Shown here one piece after another: positions 27,179 to 35,335 of a stretch of 64,000 bases of DNA. Within the stretch, counting starts at the first letter, position 1. Each line of letters begins with the position of its first letter. Both the position numbers and the translations under genes were made by a program. Origin of the DNA: Verrucomicrobiota bacterium (lineage in GTDB: Bacteria; Verrucomicrobiota; Verrucomicrobiia; Limisphaerales; UBA1319); NCBI GenBank assembly GCA_022709905.1, contig JAKLHY010000025.1:27932-91931 (forward strand), written 5' to 3'. The notes below the pieces were generated by a model, which saw only the letters and a list, made by a program, of their open reading frames with translations, ran no database searches and was not told the origin of the DNA.

Positions 27179-27315
27179 AGAAAAAAACCGGTTTCGCGGG
27201 CAAGGGCGACGCCCACTATCGGCGGCAGGCATGGCGGTTCATGCTGAGCGGCGGAGCGCTCCTGAACAACCCCGACTTTGCGGAAGCTGCTGCCGTCCGC
27301 ACTCTGATCGAGTGA
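27175..27315 (+). pseudogene. Short remnant of a glycosidase C-terminal region
   Basis: The 46-codon frame starts on an overlap with the previous stop and reads FAGKGDAHYRRQAWRFMLSG, a helix that resembles C-terminal barrel helices in secreted DUF4038-like and related glycosidases, then ends abruptly. Nothing before it supplies the rest of the fold. I read it as the first piece of the decayed zone that follows. Confidence 0.4.
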
Positions 27316-27672
27316 ACACTCCCCTGCCCCAAAGAAAAGCCCACAACCGACATGATTCGCCACCGACTCTTAGCCAGCTGCAATCGCTCCACGCGGCGCC
27401 CGGCAGGCCGCCACCGGCCGGGTCATTCCGCAGGTCAATCAAGAATACGGTTACGAAGCCTTGTGGGAGAAAACGCCCGGCCAATACTGATCAATCCATT
27501 CGAATCCAGACAAACTCGCCATGAAAATGAACTTGAAACCCACCCGGATGCTGCTGCAACTTGGCAGCCTCGTCGCCGAACTGATCTTCACTGACGCAGG
27601 CGAGTCTCAACGCGGTGTCGCGCCGCTCAAGCTGAAGCCAGACTGCATCGATTACGTGATCACGAAAGCAAA
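27316..27672 (+). other. Decayed intergenic sequence with short protein remnants
   Basis: No intact gene. One frame contains QVNQEYGYEALWEKTPGQY before a stop at about 27490, which again looks like a glycosidase piece. A 51-codon frame at 27521-27676 starts with a signal-like stretch (TRMLLQLGSLVAELIF) and ends after KPDCIDYVITKAK; it overlaps the DUF5009 start and is probably another remnant. Confidence 0.4.
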
Positions 27673-29022
27673 GTGAGGCCTATGGCCGTCGAACCTGTTC
27701 CATCGTCGGCAAGCCCCCTGGTCACAGACACCGGCTCCAGGCCCATGCGCCAGCCTGGGCGAGTCGCGTCCATCGACGCACTGCGCGGGCTGGTCATGTT
27801 CACGATGATCTTCGTGAACTACCTGGCGGGCGCGGGCGAGATCGTGCCCGATTGGATGGTCCACTTCAGCGACCGCCACCCGAACGCCAGCGGCATGACC
27901 TTTGTGGACGTGGTGTTTCCGGCCTTCCTGTTCATCGTCGGCATGTCCATACCTTTTCCCCTGGGCGCGCGTCTCGCCCGAGGTTAAGCGCGTTGGAGCA
28001 TCCTCGTCCATGTCCTGGCGCGCACGCTCTCGCTGTTGTTTATCGGCGTACTGATGGTCAACGAATGGCCCGATGCGCAGCGCCTGGGCTGGTCTCCGAA
28101 GCTGTGGCAGACACTGATGTACCTGGCCGCCATCCTGGCGTTCAGCGCCATCGCTCCACCCCACGGCCCCCGGCCCCCGGCCCGGCCATGGCGGATCCTC
28201 TCGCTGACCTGTCGCGGCTTGGGATTGGCGGCGCTGATGTGGCTGGCATTCGCCTGGCGCGGTGGCGAAGGGGAACGGATGGTCACGTTGTGGCCGTTCA
28301 CTCTGCGCGCCCAATGGTGGGGCATTCTGGGATTGATCGGGTGGGCTTACCTGGTTGGCTCGATTGTTTACCTGGTCTTCGGCACCCAGCGCACCGCCCT
28401 GCTGGGCTGCCTGTCGCTGCTGCTGTGCCTCTTCGCCGCCGATCGGACAGGTTTGTTCCATGGTCTCTGGCTCCGAAGCCACATTGGCATCGGCGACACT
28501 TTGGGCTCGTTGCCGGCGATCACCGTAGCAGGCATGCTGCTGGCCTCGATCCTGAATCCGACCGACGCGCTGAAGCCCGCTGCGCGCCTCAGGTTTGTGA
28601 CGTTGTTCATTGCGGGGACTGCTGCCGGGGCGTTTCTGCTGAAGGGCCTCTACGGCATCAGCAAGAACCTCGCGACACCTTCCTGGTGCCTGGTGTCCTG
28701 TGCCATCACCGCCGCGATCTGGCTGGTGTTCCATATCGTCTGCGATGTGCGGGACGAGGCAAGGGGCACCCGGGCAACGGAGAAAGGCTGGCGCTCAGGG
28801 ACCATCACCGGGGTGCTGCGCGTCGCCGGCCAAAACGTCCTGCTGGCCTACTTGATCTCGAATTTTCTGCCGCCAGCCTTGGACCTGCTGGGCCAGGGCT
28901 GGTTCCGAGAGATACTGCAGTCAGGTCTGACCGCCGCCATCTTCACGTCCGCGGTTTCGGGCGTATTGATTTTGGGCGCATCGGCAGGCTTGAACCGCCT
29001 GGGCTTCAGGCTGCGGCTCTAG
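27673..29022 (+). pseudogene. DUF5009 membrane protein split by one in-frame stop codon
   Basis: Two stretches in the same frame, 27673-27987 and 27988-29022, together make one DUF5009 protein of about 449 residues. The first part holds RVASIDALRGLVMFTMIFVN and MTFVDVVFPAFLFIVGMSIP; the second resumes with SILVHVLARTLSLLFIGVLM and continues through further membrane helices to the normal end. The TAA at 27985-27987 replaces a codon after LARG, where relatives carry a charged residue; GAA to TAA is a single change. DUF5009 proteins are multi-pass relatives of acyltransferase-like DUF1624 proteins. Either a recent pseudogene or a sequencing error. Confidence 0.8.
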
Positions 29023-29466
29023 CAAAGGCAGATGATCTTCATGATTTCCGCGCGTCCACCACTGAATGACCAGACAATCAGCAGACAGAATCCTTGGACC
29101 TCAAGTCCAAGGACGCTTGGCTGGCCAAGACCAGGCTGTTCACCGACCAGGTTCCGAAGGTCAAGACCGCCAAGATGGTCATCGGCTATCACGGCTACCA
29201 GGGACAGCACTACGACGGCGTGTCGGGCCCCCTGTTGGCAGAGCATGTCGCGATTGATTTCAAGCTGTATAGCCCGTATGCTGGCCGGGTGGAATTGCAT
29301 TACAGCCCTGGCAGCATCCTGCGCGTGGCAACCCACCGAGAGGTCCGCGTGCGGACAGGAGCCGGCGGCCCGTGACACTTCAAGTCAGACGCCTAAATCG
29401 CGAGACCGACGGGCTGCAAAAGGGACAGTGAAACCCGCAACTCATTAATCCACGATCTATCATATC
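29023..29466 (+). other. Remnant-bearing gap between DUF5009 and GH99-like genes
   Basis: No convincing gene. A 93-codon frame at 29094-29375 reads WLAKTRLFTDQVPKVKTAKM and then YHGYQGQHYDGV, which looks protein-like but matches no family I recognise and has no proper start. I take it as a fragment. Confidence 0.3.
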
Positions 29467-31143
29467 ATGAGGAATCTGAGTGCAACTGTGGTGGTCGCCG
29501 CGGCGATGCTCGCGGGCGGAGGCAGAGCGCCGGACCTGAAGGAACCGCGCGTGCGCGATTCAGGCATCACCGTCGCGTGCTATTACTTCGGGCAATACCA
29601 CCCGAACGATCCACGCAACCTCAAGGAGCGAGGAGGCCCGTGGAGCGAGTGGGAATTGATCAAGGCCGCCAAACCGCGCTTCCCCGGACACGCGCAGCCG
29701 AAGGTCCCGCAGTGGGGCTACGAAGACGAGTCGGATCCGCGCGTCATGGCGAAGAAGATCGACGCAGCGGCCGACCACGGCATCGATGCGTTCATCTTCG
29801 ACTGGTATCACTACGAGGATGGGCCGTTTCTCGATCGCACGGTGAACGAGGGCTTCCTCAAGGCCAAGAACAACGGCCGCATCAAGTTCGCCTTCATGTG
29901 GGCCAACCACGATTGGATCAAGAACCTGTTCCCCTACTCCAAGGGCGACCCGCAGGCGGTGCTCTATCCGGGCAAGGTGAGCCCGGCGGGCTTTGATCGC
30001 ATCGCCGACCATCTGCTTAAGGACTACTTCCGGCACCCGTCGTATTGGCGAATCGAGGGGAAGCCCTACTTCTCTTTCTACGATCTCGGCAAGCTGTTGG
30101 AGAGCTTCGGCTCCGTGCCGGCAACACGCGCCGCCCTCGACGCGTTCCGCGCCAAGGCGGTGAGGGCCGGCCTGTCGGGACTGCACCTGAACGCCGTCGT
30201 GTGGGGACAGCCGATCCTGCCGGGCGAGAAAGTGCCGGCCGACCCCGCCAAACTGGTGCGCGACCTCGGTTTCGACTCGGTCACTTCGTACGTGTGGATC
30301 CACCACTTTGGCATGCCGCAGCCGCAGACCGACTACGACGTGGTACGCGACGGCTACTTCCGCTACTGGGACCAGGCACGCATCCTGTTCGGTGTGCCAT
30401 ACTATCCGAACGTCTCGATGGGATGGGACCCCAGCCCACGCTGCGATCAACGGCAGACGATGGACAACTCCGGATACCCGTTCACAAGCGTGATCGTCGG
30501 CAACACCCCGGAGAAGTCCGAATCCGCCCTGCGGCTGACCCAGGAGCGCCTGCTGGCCGATCCGAAGGGGCCGCGCATCCTAAACATCAACTGCTGGAAC
30601 GAATGGACCGAGGGCAGCTATCTCGAGCCCGACACCGTCCACGGCACGAAATACCTCGAAGCTGTGCGGGCTGTGTTCGGTGTTCGTGCGGCCGACTCTG
30701 GGCGAAAGCCGGCATCACCGCGTCCCGCGAAGGAGACGGTCGGACCCCGTGAACTGATCCGCCGCCGGGAGAACATGCCGTTCGTCATGGACTTGACATT
30801 GGCCGCCCTGCGACGGGATCAGGACTCGTGGTTCTTCGACCACACGGTGGATTGGGGGTGCTTCAATGAGCAAGGACCCTCCGGGCAGCGCGCGACGGTC
30901 GCCCGCGCGACGGTTGCCGGACCAAGCGCCGACCCAGTTCAACAGCGGATCATCCAGCCAACTGCGCGTGGGGGTGTTCACGGCGGCAACTCCCTGACGC
31001 CAGGGTTCGAACGCCAAATCAATCTGAAGCGCCTTGCACAATATGAAATCGACTATCTTACCAAAAACGGGGCGGGCCCGAGTAGTGGCGTTTCAAGAAG
31101 AAGCTCTGCCAGATCTGCGAGCGGGCCGGAGCCGGTTGGGTGA
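29467..31143 (+). CDS. GH99-like / WbsX-domain secreted protein with aberrant C-terminus
   Basis: A 558-residue frame with a short N-terminal signal (SATVVVAAAMLAGGG). Residues 30-400 are a WbsX (GH99-like TIM-barrel) domain: ITVACYYFGQYHPNDPRN, the repeated acidic strand GIDAFIFDWYHYEDG, FAFMWANHDWIKN, and the hallmark end ILNINCWNEWTEGSYLEPD. WbsX domains occur in lipopolysaccharide-linked and secreted glycan enzymes and are thought to act on mannose-type linkages. The last 150 residues are low-complexity and unlike protein (QRATVARATVAG), and run into the DeoC fragment. The gene is probably frameshifted or rejoined near residue 410, so the real stop is uncertain. Confidence 0.7.
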   Translation: MRNLSATVVVAAAMLAGGGRAPDLKEPRVRDSGITVACYYFGQYHPNDPRNLKERGGPWSEWELIKAAKPRFPGHAQPKVPQWGYEDESDPRVMAKKIDAAADHGIDAFIFDWYHYEDGPFLDRTVNEGFLKAKNNGRIKFAFMWANHDWIKNLFPYSKGDPQAVLYPGKVSPAGFDRIADHLLKDYFRHPSYWRIEGKPYFSFYDLGKLLESFGSVPATRAALDAFRAKAVRAGLSGLHLNAVVWGQPILPGEKVPADPAKLVRDLGFDSVTSYVWIHHFGMPQPQTDYDVVRDGYFRYWDQARILFGVPYYPNVSMGWDPSPRCDQRQTMDNSGYPFTSVIVGNTPEKSESALRLTQERLLADPKGPRILNINCWNEWTEGSYLEPDTVHGTKYLEAVRAVFGVRAADSGRKPASPRPAKETVGPRELIRRRENMPFVMDLTLAALRRDQDSWFFDHTVDWGCFNEQGPSGQRATVARATVAGPSADPVQQRIIQPTARGGVHGGNSLTPGFERQINLKRLAQYEIDYLTKNGAGPSSGVSRRSSARSASGPEPVG

Positions 31144-31325
31144 AGACCTCCAGCGGCTATGGCTTCGTGAAACAAGCCGACGGCAGCTACAACTACAAGG
31201 GTGCAACCGAGCACGACCCGGCCCTCATGCGAGCCAGCGTGTCACCGAAGGGACAGGTGAAGGCGGCCGGCGGCGTGCGCGACCTCGACGGCCTGGGCAA
31301 GCCGCTGCGCTTGCTCTCAGCCTGA
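31086..31325 (+). pseudogene. C-terminal fragment of deoxyribose-phosphate aldolase (DeoC)
   Basis: Directly after a TAG at 31083, this frame reads CERAGAGWVKTSSGYGFV, ATEHDPALMRASVSPKG and VKAAGGVRDLDGL. The first carries the DeoC Schiff-base motif (VKTSTG in most enzymes) and the last the phosphate-binding KAxGGIR motif. DeoC splits 2-deoxyribose-5-phosphate to glyceraldehyde-3-phosphate and acetaldehyde. Only the last third of the protein is present and there is no start. The stop overlaps the first ATG of the GH140 gene (TGATG), so rearrangement has placed it directly against that gene. Confidence 0.7.
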
Positions 31326-32656
31326 TGGTGGTCCTCGCGGCACCCGCCGCGGAGAGGGATCTGCCACGATTACGTGTTTCCGAGAACCACCGCTTTCTGG
31401 TCACCGCGGAGGGCAAACCCTTTTTTTGGCTGGGCGACACGGCGTGGGAGCTGTTTCACCGGCTCAACCGCGAGGAGGCGACACGCTACCTCGAAGACCG
31501 GGCGAGCAAGGGCTTCACCGTCATCCAGGCCGTGGCGCTGGCAGAACTCGACGGGCTCAACACGCCCAATGCCTACGGTCATCGCCCACTGGTGAACAAC
31601 GATCCCACGCGGCCCGAGGTGAAGGACGGGCCGGACAACGATTACTGGGACCACGTCGATTTCATTCTGCACCGCGCCAACGAACTCGGTCTGCGCATCG
31701 GTTTCCTCCCGACGTGGGGGGATAAGTGGCACAAGAAGGGCGGCAAAGGCCCCCTCGTCTTCAATCCCGACAACGCGCGCACTTACGGCCAATGGCTGGG
31801 TCGCCGCTATCGTGAAGCCGGCCTGGTCTGGATCCTCGGCGGCGACAAGTTCGTTTGCGACGACGAGGAGCGGCGCACTCTGGAGGCAATGGCCCAGGGT
31901 CTGAAAGAGGGCGACGGGGGGGCGCACCTGATCACGTTTCATCCCATCGGCCAATACAGCTCGGCGATCTGGTTTCATGATGCGCCTTGGCTCGACTTCA
32001 ACATGGTGCAGACCGGGCATACGCGGGACCGGGACAATCACACGTCAGTCCTCGCCGAATACTGCCGCACACCCGTGAAACCCGTCCTTGATGGAGAGCC
32101 GGGTTACGAGAACATCCCGCACGCGTTCACCGTGGCCAATGGCCGGCTCGAAGCCATCCATGCACGGCGGTTCTGCTACTGGTCGCTGTTCAGCGGTGCG
32201 TTCGGCCACACCTACGGTTGCAACGAAGTCTGGCAGATGTGGGCGCCCGGACGCGAGCCGCTGATCGGGGCCGAACGGCCGTGGCATGAGGCGATCCATC
32301 TCTCCGGCGCTGGCCAGATGCGACACGCCCGCGCCCTCATCGAGTCGGGCCATTACTTCGACCGCATGCCCGATCCCTCCCTGGTCGCGCCGCCGAATTC
32401 CACCGGCCCTGATTACGTTGCGGCCTGCCGCGCACCGGACGCAAGGTATGCCCTGATCTACTTGCCGTCTGGCAAGCCGGCAACCATCCGGACGTTTCTG
32501 CTCAAGGGACCGCGCATCGCTGCGCAGTGGTTCGATCCGCGCACGGGCGAACGCCGCGACCTGCCGTCGGTCGAGATCGCGCCCTGGAAGGTCACCGAGT
32601 TCAAGCCGCCCGTGGCGGACCAGGACTGGGTGCTCGTGCTGGCGGCGAAGCCATGA
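31325..32656 (+). CDS. GH140-type (DUF4038 plus collagen-binding-like) candidate apiosidase
   Basis: About 443 residues from the ATG at 31325. The frame is open further upstream and encodes the rest of a signal-like stretch (AAALALSLMVVLAAPAAE), so the original start was probably lost by fusion with the DeoC fragment. The catalytic domain opens with SENHRFLVTAEGKPFFWLGD, TAWELFHRLNREEATRYLED, VIQAVALAELDGLNTPNAYG and GFLPTWGDKW, all strongly GH140-like, with WILGGDKF and KPVLDGEPGYEN carrying candidate catalytic Asp and Glu. The C-terminal 90 residues (YALIYLPSGKPATIRT, AQWFDPRTGERRDLP) form the usual PF12904 sandwich. GH140 is the family of the rhamnogalacturonan II apiosidase BT1012. It would release D-apiose-linked ends outside the cell. 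Confidence 0.8.
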   Translation: MVVLAAPAAERDLPRLRVSENHRFLVTAEGKPFFWLGDTAWELFHRLNREEATRYLEDRASKGFTVIQAVALAELDGLNTPNAYGHRPLVNNDPTRPEVKDGPDNDYWDHVDFILHRANELGLRIGFLPTWGDKWHKKGGKGPLVFNPDNARTYGQWLGRRYREAGLVWILGGDKFVCDDEERRTLEAMAQGLKEGDGGAHLITFHPIGQYSSAIWFHDAPWLDFNMVQTGHTRDRDNHTSVLAEYCRTPVKPVLDGEPGYENIPHAFTVANGRLEAIHARRFCYWSLFSGAFGHTYGCNEVWQMWAPGREPLIGAERPWHEAIHLSGAGQMRHARALIESGHYFDRMPDPSLVAPPNSTGPDYVAACRAPDARYALIYLPSGKPATIRTFLLKGPRIAAQWFDPRTGERRDLPSVEIAPWKVTEFKPPVADQDWVLVLAAKP

Positions 32657-32695
32657 ACCGCGCGAGATAGGGTCATGAACCGCGCGAGATAGGGT
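32652..32695. repeat. Tandem duplication of a 22-bp unit
   Basis: Two perfect 22-bp copies (32652-32673 and 32674-32695). The first contains the stop codon of the GH140 gene; the second runs into the inverted repeat of the RAYT element. Likely a by-product of element insertion or a second copy of its end. Confidence 0.8.
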
Positions 32696-33389
32696 CAGTC
32701 CCGGCTATGGGTGATTTTCTTCAGGCAATGTGCCGCCACGTGCCGACATCCCATCTTCAACCGCTCCGCAATCCATTCCAGCGTCATCACCGTCTGGCTT
32801 CTGAGCCGAGCCGCGATCGATGTCTTCTTTGCGTCGGTCTTCCGCCGCGCGGCCAAATCCTGTTCTGACCATCCCCGCTTTTCCAGTTCCTCCTCCACGA
32901 TCCGTTCCGCCTTCCTCACGTCTGTCTCCCGCTTTTCCTCCCGCATACACCTCCAGCGGGGCGTCCTTCTTGATCAACTTGGCCCGCACCGGGTTCAGAT
33001 CCACGTAGTCGCATAGCGTCCGCAGGTATCCGTTTCCACTGCCGTCCACGATCAACGCCTTGTAGCGCCCGCTGAACAGGTGCCCAGGAACCACTTCATG
33101 CCCGCTACCAGATTCCCCTGCGGGGTCTCCACCACCAAATGGAAATGATTGGGCATCAGATAATACGCATGAACCTGCCAGCCGGCCTTCCCACAGGCTT
33201 CGGCCAGGGTCCGGACAAAACACTCACGATCCTGGTCGTCCTTGAAGATGGGTTCGCGACGGTCAAGCCCGTTCCAGGACGTGGTCGATGCCCCCCGGAT
33301 CTTGAACTCTCAGCTTGCACGGCATGGCGCAAACAATTCCACCGCGCCATTGACAATCAAGTTTTTTCTACAATAACTGGGACTGACCC
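32692..33389 (-). mobile_element. RAYT (REP-associated tyrosine transposase) element with 11-bp inverted ends
   Basis: GGGTCAGTCCC at 32692-32702 and its reverse complement GGGACTGACCC at 33379-33389 enclose a 0.7-kb segment that holds only a broken RAYT gene on the minus strand. RAYT genes are HUH-type, single-strand transposases related to IS200/IS605 and are typically flanked by short palindromic repeats. The right end lies inside the 3' part of an IS4-type transposase, so the element is nested. Confidence 0.7.
32695..33325 (-). pseudogene. Frameshifted RAYT transposase (TnpA_REP, Y1 family)
   Basis: From the ATG at 33325 the frame starts MPCKLRVQDPGGIDHV and stops within a few codons. 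Other frames then supply GRPAGRFMRII (the region of the AYxLMPNHFHL motif), HLFSGRYKALIVDGSGNGYL and CDYVDLNPVRAKLIKKD, and finally a C-terminal helix-turn-helix-like tail (LRSQTVMTLEWIAERLKM). These are the landmarks of REP-associated tyrosine transposases: HUH pair, GHLFxGRYKA box and YVDLNPVRA. At least two indels or deletions, one near GIDHV and one before HLFSGRY, break the gene. Inactive as read. Confidence 0.75.
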
Positions 33390-34401
33390 GAATGGCGCTT
33401 ATGACCCAGCGCAGCAAATTGTGAGCGATCATAAAGGCCAACAGTTCCTTCTGGACCATCTCCGGGCTGAGGCAGCGCAAGGTTTCCATGCCGAGGGTCG
33501 TCTTCAAATCGTCCAGGCACAACTCCAGGCGCCAACGGCGCAAGTAGGCCTCGGCGATTTCTTGGGCTGGGTATTTGACCGGATCGAGCAAGGTGGTCAT
33601 CAAGGTCAATTGCTGGGTGCGGCAGCCCGGGCGGCTGACTTGGACTTTGAGCACGCGCACGGGGATCTGCTCTGGCATCGCCGCCCATTGTTCTGGGGTG
33701 AGATAGGCGGGTTTTTGGGGCCCCTTTTTCCAAACCACCAAACGGTCGTTTTTGCCCAGGCGGCTGCCCCGGCGCCAGTCGATGCGTCGTTTGAACACCC
33801 GGCTGATCAAATCCACGTTGATCTGGATTAACTGGGCCGCCAGCACGAAGTGACCCCCCGCGCGGTCGTAGACGATAATGTCCCTAGCGTGCAAGTGGGG
33901 ATAGAGTTCCTGGTTTTCCGGGGTGTCGGCCAGGACCACCGTCGAGCCATCGGCGGCCTTGAGGGGGCGGCCTTGGAGCCCGGCGCGTTGGGGAGCCTGC
34001 CGGTCGACGGCCAGGGCGGTGTCGCTTAATCCGCCTTCGAGCAAACTCACCGGCAGACGGGCGCGCGCCTGGCAATAGGCGCTGTTGCCCGAGTCGAGTT
34101 TGGGCCCGCCATGCAGCCCCAGGACCGCCTGCAATTGCCGGACCCCTTCACGGCAGGCGGTGTTTTCATTGAGCATCTGCCAGAGGATGCACCAGAAAGT
34201 GCGGCGGAGGGAATAGGGGCGCTCGCGGCGCGGGTCGCCGGGCCGGGGCGGGATCAGGACGGGGGCGGCAAAGAGGGAGCCGAAACAGGCTTCCACTTGC
34301 GAGAGAGTGCATTGACGGATGCGGGTCAGAGCCGCCACCGATCGCCGCCCCATCGGGGCCAGCCGGGGCAGCCATGGTTGAAAAAACGGGGTGATTGCCA
34401 T
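33310..34401 (-). pseudogene. IS4-type transposase, 3' end disrupted by the RAYT element
   Basis: I chose the ATG at 34401 (MAITPFFQPWLPRLAPMGRR) because upstream codons fall in a perfect palindrome. The 363-residue frame shows IS4-family features: the first catalytic Asp in LKAADGSTVVLAD, the second in DIIVYDRAGGHFVLAAQ, and the perfect signature Y-x2-R-x3-E-x6-K in YLRRWRLELCLDDLK, which carries the third acidic residue. After AHNLLRWVISAI the frame passes into the RAYT end and stops, so the usual C-terminal 40 or more residues are missing. Not present elsewhere in the window. The core could still fold, but I treat it as truncated. Confidence 0.8.
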
Positions 34402-34402
34402 A

Positions 34403-34426
34403 TAGGGCGGTATATATACCGCCCTA
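34403..34426. promoter_or_regulatory. Perfect 24-bp palindrome between divergent IS4 transposase and DUF6788 genes
   Basis: TAGGGCGGTATA is followed directly by its reverse complement, with no spacer. It lies immediately upstream of the transposase ATG (34401) and 26 bases upstream of the DUF6788 ATG (34453). A TTGACA adjoins its right edge (34427-34432). It could be an operator for both genes or a terminus-like structure of the insertion sequence. Confidence 0.6.
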
Positions 34427-34452
34427 TTGACAGGCATGCTAGCCTTTTCTGG

Positions 34453-34800
34453 ATGAAAGAGAAAAAAAGTCAGTCCGCTCAAGAGCTGGAGAGGGCATAT
34501 GCCCGGTTGCGCGAGCCATTGGCGCAGACCGGTTGGATTAGCCAGGGGTATGTGCAAGATCGAGGGCCTGGGGCGGGCGGCCCTTGTTATCAATGGACCC
34601 GCAAGGTGAAAGGCAAGACCGTCAGCGTGGCGTTGTCTCAGGAGCAATACCGGTGGCTGGCCGAGGCGATTGGCAATTGGCGAAAACTCCAGGAGACGCT
34701 AAAAGAAATGCAACGACTCAGCCGCCAGGTGCTCTTTGACACCCTACCCAATCCCAAGCGTCGCAAGCGTCTTGGCAAGAAAGTTTTGGGTTTGATTTAA
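34453..34800 (+). CDS. DUF6788-family small protein linked to the IS4 transposase
   Basis: A 115-residue cytoplasmic protein starting at ATG 34453 (MKEKKSQSAQELERAYARLR); a longer upstream frame overlaps the transposase and is spurious. The middle GPGAGGPCYQWTRKVKGKTV and VALSQEQYRWLAEAIGNWRK fit DUF6788, whose core is a YWQWTRKVxGKTV-type stretch followed by helices. Such small genes often lie beside transposase genes in PVC bacteria and cyanobacteria. The arrangement is divergent across a palindrome. Function unknown; possibly a transposition accessory or regulator. The C-terminal tail is Lys/Arg-rich (NPKRRKRLGKKVLGL), consistent with nucleic acid binding. Confidence 0.7.
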   Translation: MKEKKSQSAQELERAYARLREPLAQTGWISQGYVQDRGPGAGGPCYQWTRKVKGKTVSVALSQEQYRWLAEAIGNWRKLQETLKEMQRLSRQVLFDTLPNPKRRKRLGKKVLGLI

Positions 34801-34938
34801 GCGCCATTCATGTGATACCCCCAAAAATCGCTGAAAACCGGTTCGAGTTGCGTAAGTCAGGCTAAGGCTGTCGGCTCACGCCATCACCGATGCGATTCCC
34901 GGTGGTTTTTGGGCTGCCGATGGAACATCATGAGAATT

Positions 34939-35014
34939 TGGTGGGTTGGTCGGGACTCGAACCCGAGACCAACGGCTTAAAAGGCCGCTGCTCTACCGAC
35001 TGAGCTACCAACCC
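34939..35014 (-). tRNA. tRNA-Lys (anticodon TTT)
   Basis: A full cloverleaf on the minus strand: acceptor GGGTTGG pairs with CCAACCC, the D-arm region is AGCTCAGTCGGTAGAGC, the anticodon loop CTTTTAA gives TTT for Lys, the T arm reads TCGGGTTCGAGTCCCGA, and the 3' CCA is encoded. Divergent from the tRNA-His gene 150 bases away. Confidence 0.95.
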
Positions 35015-35163
35015 ACTGGAGGTCGTTTGGATCCCTGTTTGGGACAAAAAATCCAAAGCGGGTGAAAACCTAATGTAGTCCGAGGGTAGCGTGCAACCTT
35101 TTTTGATGGAGTTTTTCGTGAGCTTGACGCTGTTCGGGCCGATGGTTAGAGTGACTGTGTTGT

Positions 35164-35240
35164 GGTGGCCATAGCTCAATCGGTAGAGCTCCAGATTGTG
35201 GTTCTGGCTGTTGCGGGTTCAAGTCCCGTTGGCCACCCCA
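35164..35240 (+). tRNA. tRNA-His (anticodon GTG), integration target of the downstream element
   Basis: Cloverleaf: G-1 at 35164 opposite C73, acceptor GTGGCCA with TGGCCAC, anticodon loop TTGTGGT (GTG, His), T arm GCGGGTTCAAGTCCCGT, and encoded CCA at 35238-35240. Its 3' 28 bases are repeated at 40987-41014 with one mismatch, which marks it as the attachment site of the 5.8-kb element; the gene stays intact. Confidence 0.95.
35213..35240 (+). repeat. attL: 3' end of tRNA-His
   Basis: Begins GCGGGTTCAAGTCCCGTTGG and continues to the CCA end. Matches 40987-41014 except at 35233 (C, against T at 41007). Integration here keeps a functional tRNA-His, the usual strategy of tyrosine integrases. 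Confidence 0.85.
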
Positions 35241-35299
35241 TTCCTACATCCTCATAATCAAGGATTTACGCAGAATCGGCTCCTTTGACTTTGGATTTT

Positions 35300-35318
35300 C
35301 TTGACACTTTCTTGACAC
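35300..35318. repeat. Direct repeats CTTGACAC near attL (putative arm-type sites)
   Basis: CTTGACAC occurs at 35300-35307 and 35311-35318, 11 bp apart, just inside attL and over the 5' end of the integrase frame. The same CTTGACA pair occurs near attR. Candidate integrase arm-binding sites, although they also resemble -35 boxes. Confidence 0.45.
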
Positions 35319-35335
35319 AAAATCACCTTATCGGG

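Noticed and set aside
34111..34800. 229-codon version of the DUF6788 gene
   Set aside because: The extra N-terminal part overlaps the transposase gene and the palindrome and is not protein-like; ATG 34453 is the credible start.
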